Shown in pieces: positions 1 to 5,031 of a stretch of DNA of 5,031 nucleotides. The stretch comes from Bacteroidota bacterium. Its GTDB lineage: Bacteria; Bacteroidota; Bacteroidia; Chitinophagales; Saprospiraceae. The first letter of the stretch is position 1. The number at the start of each line of letters is the position of its first letter. The stretch covers positions 1-5,031 of the forward strand of contig JAGWYI010000340.1 in the NCBI GenBank assembly GCA_018969455.1, read 5' to 3'. The notes under the pieces were generated by a model that searched no databases, was not told where the DNA came from, and worked only from the letters and a program-made list of their open reading frames with translations. A program made the position numbers and the translations under genes.

Positions 1-1
1 T

Positions 2-1009
2 CAAAAAGTATATGACGATTTTAGCAAAGCCCTCGACGATGTGGAAGCCCGCATCGCTGCCGGTGGCGCCAAACTCAACAGCGTGTTTGAAGACCTCAAA
101 CAAATGCAGCGCCGTTACCGCGATGCCAAAATGAGCAATGAACATCGCAATAAACTCTGGGAACGGCTCGATGGCGCCTTTAAAGCCGCAAAAGAACGCA
201 AATTCGGCAAAGAAGCCAATGAAGGATCTGTAACCGAACGCCATGAACGCCGCCTGAGCGGACTGGATGAAGCCATCAAACGCATGGAAGACAGCATCCG
301 ACGTGATGAAGAAGAACTGGCCTTCCAACGTAAAAAGGTAAATACAACCGAAGGCCAACTGGAAGCACAAATACGGATGGCAAAAATAAAAATGGTGGAA
401 GAACGCCTCTCTTCTAAGCACGAAAAACTGGCTGAAATGACCCGTACACGCGCTGATGTGGAAAAACAATCCAATGTGGCGAAAGAAAAAGAAAATAAAC
501 GGGCAGAAAAAGAAGCCGAAAAACAACGCATCGAAAAAGCCAAAGAACAGGTAAAATCGGAAATTGCAGCCGGTATTCGCTCCAAAAACAACCGAAACGA
601 AGAACAAAACCAAGATTCCCTCTTTGAAGCCGCAACAACTGTTATCGGTGATGTTTTGCTCGATGCGCTCGATACCGCTAAAGCTGTTGCTGTAGTTGCC
701 TCCGAAAAGGCCGGCGAAATGCTGGAAAACGTCATCGAAAAAATGGAAGATGTAGCCGAAGCGCTCCAAACAAAAAAAGAAGAAACTGCTCCGGAAACTA
801 CACCAGCCAATCCAGAACCAGAACCCGAAACTGCCCCTGTGGCTGAGGCGCCAACGCCAGAGCCCCTCACTGAAACCACTGCTGAAGTGGGGACTGAACC
901 CGCCGCAGAAGAGCCTGCAACAAGCGAAACCAATGAAGCAGTCGCAGCAACTCATGAACCTGCCGCTCAAGCTGCTGAAACAGATCAAGACTCAAAAGGA
1001 GACGCCTAG
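2..1009 (+). CDS. Coiled-coil protein with acidic Pro/Ala/Thr-rich tail, weakly DUF349-like; 5'-partial
   Basis: The frame is open to the left window edge, so 335 C-terminal residues are visible and the true start lies upstream. The first in-window start codon, GTG at 41, is probably internal because in-frame coding continues before it (QKVYDDFSKALDD). Numbering from the first visible codon: residues 1-70 are helical and charged, with a segment (FEDLKQMQRRY, then NKLWERLDGAFKAAKERK) that recalls the Trp/Phe pattern of DUF349 repeats. Residues about 75-195 are a long Lys/Glu/Arg-rich coiled coil. Residues about 205-255 form an Ala/Val-rich amphipathic helix. Residues about 258-335 are a disordered-looking Pro/Glu/Ala/Thr tail. 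No signal peptide or membrane segment is visible in this part. The function is not recognised; the DUF349 resemblance is an impression only. A strong terminator follows about 100 bp after the TAG stop, so this is the last gene of its transcript. It converges on secDF. Confidence 0.85.
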   Translation, partial: QKVYDDFSKALDDVEARIAAGGAKLNSVFEDLKQMQRRYRDAKMSNEHRNKLWERLDGAFKAAKERKFGKEANEGSVTERHERRLSGLDEAIKRMEDSIRRDEEELAFQRKKVNTTEGQLEAQIRMAKIKMVEERLSSKHEKLAEMTRTRADVEKQSNVAKEKENKRAEKEAEKQRIEKAKEQVKSEIAAGIRSKNNRNEEQNQDSLFEAATTVIGDVLLDALDTAKAVAVVASEKAGEMLENVIEKMEDVAEALQTKKEETAPETTPANPEPEPETAPVAEAPTPEPLTETTAEVGTEPAAEEPATSETNEAVAATHEPAAQAAETDQDSKGDA

Positions 1010-1110
1010 TTTTCGCGCCTTCTTTTTGAACCGCGCACAGGCGCTTGCACCGGCTCTACATTTGGAGCAGCACACAATCGCATGATATGTTGCGCATGAT
1101 GCACAATATC

Positions 1111-1148
1111 AACCCGAACATGGAGCCTGCTCTGTGTTCGGGTTTTTT
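1111..1148 (+). terminator. Rho-independent terminator of the coiled-coil gene
   Basis: AACCCGAACA (1111-1120) pairs perfectly with TGTTCGGGTT (1135-1144). Two wobble pairs and a three-pair GAG/CTC extension continue the stem inward to a CCTG loop (1126-1129), giving about 15 stacked pairs. A run of six T follows at 1143-1148, overlapping the end of the stem. It sits about 100 bp after the TAG at 1007-1009 in the right orientation to end that transcript. The complementary strand has no comparable T tract, so it should act mainly on the + strand. Confidence 0.9.
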
Positions 1149-1278
1149 ATTGACCAAGTTTTTATGCTGAACTCCGCCTGAAAGGCAGTTTTATTACTTA
1201 ATGGAGTCCTCTGATTGTTGTGAATTGGGCATGCACAATTGCAAGCGGCCGAATACAGTTTCTTCTTATTCCACAATT

Positions 1279-1355
1279 TATACCAGGATTCGCCGGATTT
1301 TGTGGATAAATCAGGATGGATTTCGCTGATTTATAATAATTTATAAAGATCGTTA
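1279..1355 (+). repeat. 77-bp direct repeat, copy 1
   Basis: This copy matches 4955-5031 in the same orientation, with 74 of 77 bases identical. The differences are at 1314 (G here, A there), 1333 (A/T) and 1338 (A/G). Similarity stops at 1278 on the left. The right limit is unknown because copy 2 runs into the window edge. GAT triplets fall at 1287, 1296, 1305, 1315, 1319, 1328 and 1348, with AAT at 1338 where copy 2 has GAT, giving steps of mostly 9-10 bp. A 9-bp inverted repeat (ATAAATCAG at 1306-1314, CTGATTTAT at 1326-1334) lies inside. It carries no coding signature and sits in intergenic DNA between two terminators. The + strand label is arbitrary. It looks like a dispersed intergenic repeat; its family is not identified. 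Confidence 0.9.
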
Positions 1356-1435
1356 TGCACAAAATCTGGCGGCGTAAAGTATACAAAACCAATAACCATA
1401 GCCCTACGACGAAAATCAACATTTGGATGGCACAC

Positions 1436-1473
1436 AAAAAAATCGGCCCTGATGAGATCAGGACCGATTTTTT
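1436..1473 (-). terminator. Intrinsic terminator of secDF, bidirectional
   Basis: Bases 1437-1453 pair with 1457-1473 around a GAG loop. That is 17 positions with a single C/A mismatch (1447 against 1463): the core is CCTGAT/ATCAGG, then CGG/CCG, then an A/T-rich base. On the - strand the hairpin is followed by a run of T (complement of the A tract at 1436-1442), about 65 bp past the secDF stop codon. On the + strand six T follow (1468-1473), so it can also stop transcripts arriving from the left. Confidence 0.92.
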
Positions 1474-1539
1474 AATTTTGGTACGCCAATTTGAGGTACC
1501 ACGATTTGGAGGAAAAGCCCGAATGAGGCAGGATCAAAC

Positions 1540-4500
1540 TTATTTAGTCGGCGTTTTTTTACCGCTGGTTTCCACTTTTGCACTTGCGGTTACCGGCGCT
1601 TTTCCGGAAATAATATCCTCGCGCGTCAGGTCAATTACAAAGGCAGATGCAATGAACACCGATGAGTAGGTACCAAAGAACATACCCACCAACATACCAA
1701 AGGCAAAACCTTTGATGGCGCTACCGCCAAAGAGGAACAACAACAAAACCACCAGGAATACGGTGCCAGAAGTAATCAATGTACGGCTCAACGTAGTATT
1801 AATTGCAAGGTTGAATACCTCCTCTTTCTTGCGGCCACTGAACGTATTGATAAATTCGCGAATACGGTCATATACGATTACCGTATCATTCACAGAGTAA
1901 CCAATTACCGTAAGGATGCAAGCAATGATGGCCTGGTCAATTTCCAGCGAGAATGGTACAATACCGTGCAGCAAAGAGAAAAATCCGATGGTAATCAATA
2001 CGTCATGGAACAAAGACAGTACTGCACCCAGGGAGAACTGCCAGCGACGGAAACGAATCAGCAAGAAAATAAAGATCAGAGCCAGGGCCCAAAACGCTGC
2101 CAGGAAGGAGGAAGATCGAATGTCGTCAGCCACGGTCGGACCAACCTGGCTGGAACTTGTGATATGCGTTCCATATCCATCTGTTTTGCGGAAATTGGCC
2201 AAATCACTGTTGTATCCTGCCGCAACAACTCCCTCGTGCATCTTCGCAATAACGCGTTCTGTAACATCGGGCGACTGCTCGTTGATCAGGTAAGAAGTTG
2301 TGATGTTGTAAGTATTTTGGGTATTGACCGCCTTGATCACCGGATTGCCTTCCAAAGTGGTGGTGAGCGTTGAACGCAATTTTTCTATATCCACCGCTTG
2401 GTCAAACTGCACATTGAAGGAGAAGCCCCCTTTAAAGTCAACCCCCAATTCAAATCCGCGGGTAAAGAAAGATGCCACGCCGATAAGAATTAAGGTGGCA
2501 GAGAAAATGTAAGCGATTCGGCGTTTGCCCATCCAATCGTAGTGGAAGCCTACCAGCCAATTTTCCGACCATTTGCGGCTGTAGTTAATATCCCAGCCTC
2601 TTTCGATCCAGTAATCGGTCAGCATTCGTCCTACGAGTACTGCGGTAAACAAGGAGCAGAGAATACCCACCAACAGTACGGTACCGAAACCTTTAATTGG
2701 GCCCAGACCGAAATACATCAATACCATGGCGGTAAGCAAGGTAGTAACGTTGGCATCGATGATGGCCGACAAGGCACGATGGAATCCTTCGGCAACGGCT
2801 TTAACCATAGGCATGCCGTTGCGCAATTCTTCCCGTATCCGTTCGTATATGATTACATTGGCGTCAATGGCCGTTGCGAGCGTCAGTACGATACCTGCAA
2901 TACCAGGGAGTGTGAGCACAGTACCCATGGATGCCAATGTTCCGATGATAAAGAACAAGTTGGCAAGCAGAGCGATTACAGAAATCAGGCCGCCTTTGTT
3001 GTAGTAAGCGATCATAAATCCGCACAACATCAGCACCGACAAAATCATGGTAAACAAAGATTTGTTGATGTTTTCAGCACCCAAAGACGGACCCACCTGA
3101 CTTTCCTGAACGATATGTGTTCCGGCAGGAAGTTTACCTACCTGAAGAATGCTGGCAAGGTCTTTTGCTTCATCGAGGGAGAAGTTACCCGTAATTTGGG
3201 AATTACCGCCTTCAATGGCGCCATTAACGCTGGGCGCGCTAACCACTTCATCATCGAGCAAGATGGCAATTTCGCGCCGACCGCCTTCGTATGCGCGCCG
3301 GGTCATATCGGCCCATATTTTGGCGCCGTCATTGTTCATGCTCAAACTTACCGTAATTTGGCCACTGGTTGGGTCGGGCTGTTCGCTCGCATTGGTTACG
3401 ACCGAACCATCGAGTGGTGCTTTCCCATCGGAGCTGCGTTTTTTGATGGCATACAAAATGAATTTGCCAACACCCGTTTTCCCACTTTCCCCTTTGTCTT
3501 CAATGCCCTTTTGAGCCCATTTAAATGCCAGATCGGCTGGGAACATGGAAGCAATTTCCGGACGACTCAGGTACTCGTCGACCAATTTCATTTTATTTTT
3601 ATCGGCATAACCAATCACAGGCGACGCACCCTGATTGTTTAGTTCGAGTATAGCGCGCAGAGGGCCTGCAGTTTGCTCAGACTGGTCTAGTTTGCGTTCT
3701 TTCACCACCATTTCTTTCGCTTTGGTGGTATCGGGCAACCCGTTTGCGCCTTTTGGATATTCGTAGGTGGTATCCTTAACGATGTTGGTTTGAGCGGTGG
3801 TATCGCCGGAGAGCAGGCCTTTCAACTTTTGATCGGCAGCCACCAATTGAGCGGCAACGCCTTCATCGCCCATGCGGTAGGTATCCCAGAACTCCAATTT
3901 CGCAGAACGTTGCAGCATATTGCGTGCGCGTTCGGGGTTGTCGATACCAGGCAATTCCACCAAAATCAGGTCACGCGTCGCATCCAGGCTCACATTGGGC
4001 TGTACCACACCAAGTTTATCGATACGCTGTTTCAAACGCTTATAAGTTTCTCCTACGGTTTGGTTCGCCAGGTCGCGCAGGGTACGCAAAACATCCGCAT
4101 CGGGAGAATCAAAATTGATTTTCCCTTTTAAGGACTCATTGCGGGCAAAAACAGAAGCCAATGGCTTGCCGCCACTCAATTCCTTCCAGGTTTGTGCAAA
4201 CAAGGTAATGAAATCGGCCTGTTGTGTTTTTTGTAATTCCGTCGCTTTTGTCAATGCCTGATCAATTACAGGATCGGAGTTGCCCAATGAAAGACTTTTG
4301 ATAAAGTCGCGCAAATCTACCTGCAACAAAACGCTCATGCCGCCTTTCAAATCGAGGCCCATCGCCAATTGACTTTTTTTCAAATCGGCATAAGTGAACT
4401 TTTTAATCAGGGGAATTGAAAAAACCGTCTCTGTGGACAAGGAGTCCAGATATTGGCTATAATAGGTGTTCCAGGCCACTTTAGGGTTTCTGGATACCAT

Positions 4501-4623
4501 ATCATGAGCATAACTCCGCGCCTTGCTTTCCACATTATTCGTTGGGATAATCAGCAAAAACTGGTACAGACACACGAGAGTGAGCGCGATGAGGAAAAAT
4601 CTTACTACGCCTTTACTTTGCAT
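1540..4623 (-). CDS. secDF: Protein translocase subunit SecDF (SecD-SecF fusion)
   Basis: SecDF is an inner-membrane RND-type partner of SecYEG that uses the proton-motive force to complete export of unfolded proteins. The 1,027-residue length fits the fused form of Bacteroidota. SecD half: membrane helix at about 7-26, MGLDLKGG at 88-95, a large periplasmic P1 region to about 520 (ELPGI at 223-227, LLDDEVVSAP at 455-464), then five helices to about 668, including DANVIIYERIREEL at 587-600. SecF half: helix at about 702-721, LGVDFKGG at 726-733, periplasmic P4 domain to about 835, then five helices, with GYSVNDTVIVYDRIRE at 908-923. By motif, Asp587, Asp913 and Arg947 correspond to the proton-relay residues Asp340, Asp637 and Arg671 of Thermus SecDF. 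The ATG is supported by an in-frame TAA nine bases upstream. No Shine-Dalgarno is visible, as is usual in this phylum. The gene looks intact and monocistronic in the visible DNA. Confidence 0.98.
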   Translation of the reverse strand: MQSKGVVRFFLIALTLVCLYQFLLIIPTNNVESKARSYAHDMVSRNPKVAWNTYYSQYLDSLSTETVFSIPLIKKFTYADLKKSQLAMGLDLKGGMSVLLQVDLRDFIKSLSLGNSDPVIDQALTKATELQKTQQADFITLFAQTWKELSGGKPLASVFARNESLKGKINFDSPDADVLRTLRDLANQTVGETYKRLKQRIDKLGVVQPNVSLDATRDLILVELPGIDNPERARNMLQRSAKLEFWDTYRMGDEGVAAQLVAADQKLKGLLSGDTTAQTNIVKDTTYEYPKGANGLPDTTKAKEMVVKERKLDQSEQTAGPLRAILELNNQGASPVIGYADKNKMKLVDEYLSRPEIASMFPADLAFKWAQKGIEDKGESGKTGVGKFILYAIKKRSSDGKAPLDGSVVTNASEQPDPTSGQITVSLSMNNDGAKIWADMTRRAYEGGRREIAILLDDEVVSAPSVNGAIEGGNSQITGNFSLDEAKDLASILQVGKLPAGTHIVQESQVGPSLGAENINKSLFTMILSVLMLCGFMIAYYNKGGLISVIALLANLFFIIGTLASMGTVLTLPGIAGIVLTLATAIDANVIIYERIREELRNGMPMVKAVAEGFHRALSAIIDANVTTLLTAMVLMYFGLGPIKGFGTVLLVGILCSLFTAVLVGRMLTDYWIERGWDINYSRKWSENWLVGFHYDWMGKRRIAYIFSATLILIGVASFFTRGFELGVDFKGGFSFNVQFDQAVDIEKLRSTLTTTLEGNPVIKAVNTQNTYNITTSYLINEQSPDVTERVIAKMHEGVVAAGYNSDLANFRKTDGYGTHITSSSQVGPTVADDIRSSSFLAAFWALALIFIFLLIRFRRWQFSLGAVLSLFHDVLITIGFFSLLHGIVPFSLEIDQAIIACILTVIGYSVNDTVIVYDRIREFINTFSGRKKEEVFNLAINTTLSRTLITSGTVFLVVLLLFLFGGSAIKGFAFGMLVGMFFGTYSSVFIASAFVIDLTREDIISGKAPVTASAKVETSGKKTPTK

Positions 4624-4727
4624 ACCGCGTTACAAGTGAGTGAAAGAAATTTTAAGTGTTTGAGAATCTGAAGTTTAGTTGCCTATTTATTTCTATTCCT
4701 TTGAAAATGAGAAAATAAGCACCTACT

Positions 4728-4743
4728 CAACAGAATCCTGTTG
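4728..4743 (-). other. Small hairpin near the 5' end of the secDF leader
   Basis: CAACAG (4728-4733) and CTGTTG (4738-4743) form a perfect six-pair stem with a four-base loop. If transcription starts near 4750, this stem lies within the first 25 bases of the secDF mRNA. It is not followed by a T tract on the - strand, so it is not a terminator for that strand. A role as a 5' stabilising stem is inference, and chance is possible. Confidence 0.35.
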
Positions 4744-4755
4744 GTAAAAAGCGCG

Positions 4756-4783
4756 CAAATATAGGTAGAATGCCTGAAACAAA
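4756..4783 (-). promoter_or_regulatory. Probable Bacteroidota-type promoter of secDF
   Basis: Read on the - strand, TATATTTG (4763-4756) matches the Bacteroidota -7 consensus TAnnTTTG exactly. A TTTG (4783-4780), the -33 element, stands 16 bases further upstream, slightly closer than is typical. Transcription would begin near 4750, leaving a leader of about 125 bases before the ATG. No other TAnnTTTG box was seen between it and the gene. Strength and regulation cannot be read from the sequence. Confidence 0.6.
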
Positions 4784-4860
4784 AGGTTTTTTCTAAAATG
4801 CTGTGTAAATTTAGTCGAAACATTATGACGCCCGCGTTTTTCGTCGAACTTTTTGGGCCA

Positions 4861-4885
4861 AACACCGGCTCTAAAGCCAGGTGCT
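4861..4885. other. Bulged imperfect hairpin of unknown role
   Basis: CACCGGCT (4863-4870) pairs with AGCC (4875-4878) and GGTG (4880-4883), leaving one unpaired A at 4879 and a CTAA loop (4871-4874). That gives eight G/C-rich pairs with a single bulged base. On the + strand it is followed by CTTTGTT and on the - strand by TTTGG, so neither side has a proper terminator tract. It could be part of a REP-like dispersed element, or a weak terminator of a - strand gene lying to the right of the window. Confidence 0.4.
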
Positions 4886-4954
4886 TTGTTATGCCCCGCG
4901 CTGATTGCCCCTCATTTATCGGGTATGTCCAGGACAAAAGTATCCCGTATGACG

Positions 4955-5031
4955 TATACCAGGATTCGCCGGATTTTGTGGATAAATCAAGATGGATTTC
5001 GCTGATTTTTAATGATTTATAAAGATCGTTA
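4955..5031 (+). repeat. 77-bp direct repeat, copy 2 (may continue past the window)
   Basis: This is the second copy of the element at 1279-1355, same orientation, 3,676 bases away, with 74 of 77 bases identical. It ends at the last base of the window, so the true repeat may be longer. GAT triplets fall at 4963, 4972, 4981, 4991, 4995, 5004, 5014 and 5024, a fuller 9-10 bp series than in copy 1. Two of the three differences (4990 and 5009) break the inverted repeat seen in copy 1. It lies upstream of the secDF promoter. Confidence 0.9.

Larger units (their letters stand above)
1010..1539. other. Convergent intergenic region
   Basis: This 530-base stretch separates the coiled-coil gene (+) from secDF (-), which converge. 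It contains two intrinsic terminators and one copy of the 77-bp repeat, each listed separately. I see no convincing gene in it. The short open frames across it run through the repeat and the terminators and have no recognisable protein features. A small 8-bp direct repeat (CGCATGAT at 1079-1086 and 1093-1100) lies just before the first terminator and is probably chance. Confidence 0.8.
4624..5031. other. Intergenic region upstream of secDF
   Basis: These 408 bases hold the secDF leader (about 4624-4750), the probable promoter (4756-4783), a bulged hairpin (4861-4885) and repeat copy 2 (4955-5031). Two short open frames cross the region (4683-4937 on - and 4798-5022 on +). Neither shows a protein motif, and they run through the promoter or the repeat, so I do not call them genes. 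The neighbouring gene on the right is outside the window. Confidence 0.75.

Noticed and set aside
115..933. Long - strand open frame (272 codons) opposite the coiled-coil gene
   Set aside because: Its Ser/Ala/Val/Phe-rich translation is what the antisense of a Glu/Lys/Ala-rich gene gives. It has no recognisable motif, and the + frame has clear coiled-coil character.
994..1027. Weak hairpin overlapping the stop codon of the coiled-coil gene, followed by five T
   Set aside because: The stem has a mismatch and a wobble, is largely A-T at its base, and part of it lies in the coding sequence. The much stronger hairpin at 1111-1148 is the better terminator.
1279..1355. CRISPR or tandem-repeat array
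   Set aside because: There are only two copies, 3.7 kb apart, with a gene between them and no spacer-repeat organisation.
1198..1437. 79-codon - strand open frame across repeat copy 1
   Set aside because: It runs through the repeat and the edge of the terminator hairpin. The apparent hydrophobic N-terminus comes from A/T-rich intergenic DNA.
2542..3642. Long + strand open frame (366 codons) opposite secDF
   Set aside because: It lies entirely within the well-supported secDF gene, is unusually rich in His, Cys, Gln and Asn, and has no motif. It is a shadow frame.
4853..4896. Possible integron attC site
   Set aside because: The flanking GCCAAAC and GTTATGC each fit the core consensus at only six of seven positions. 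The element is shorter than usual attC sites, and there is no cassette array or integrase. The bulged base alone is not enough.
4683..4937. 84-codon - strand open frame upstream of secDF
   Set aside because: It covers the predicted secDF promoter and the bulged hairpin, has no recognisable domain, and has no start signal of its own that I can support.
4798..5022. 74-codon + strand open frame ending in repeat copy 2
   Set aside because: Its end is formed by repeat sequence that also occurs, non-coding, at copy 1. No motif is visible.

Overview
The window looks like ordinary chromosomal DNA from a member of the Bacteroidota. Three things support this. The single complete gene is a SecD-SecF fusion of about 1,027 residues, the form usual in that phylum. 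Its start codon has no Shine-Dalgarno sequence. The DNA upstream of it holds a perfect TAnnTTTG box, the Bacteroidota -7 promoter element. A Saprospiraceae- or Chitinophaga-like lineage is a guess from overall impression, not something the sequence proves.

Layout, left to right. Bases 2-1009 (+) hold the 3' part of a gene for a lysine/glutamate-rich coiled-coil protein, weakly like DUF349 proteins, with an amphipathic helix and a low-complexity Pro/Glu/Ala/Thr tail; its start lies before the window. Bases 1010-1539 are a convergent intergenic region with a strong intrinsic terminator for the left gene (1111-1148), a dispersed-type repeat copy (1279-1355), and a strong bidirectional hairpin terminator for secDF (1436-1473). 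Bases 1540-4623 (-) are secDF, complete, with the proton-relay residues of both halves in place. Bases 4624-5031 hold the secDF leader, a probable promoter, a bulged hairpin of unknown role, and a second copy of the same repeat (4955-5031) that runs to the window edge.

Functionally, SecDF is the membrane-embedded accessory of the Sec translocon and uses the proton gradient to pull secreted proteins out of the channel. The left gene is convergent with it, is separated by two terminators, and shows no sign of a shared pathway. The most notable non-coding feature is a pair of direct repeats, 74 of 77 bases identical, on either side of secDF. Each carries an internal GAT periodicity of about 9-10 bp. 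I see no undescribed multi-gene system, phage, CRISPR array, transposase, tRNA or rRNA here.
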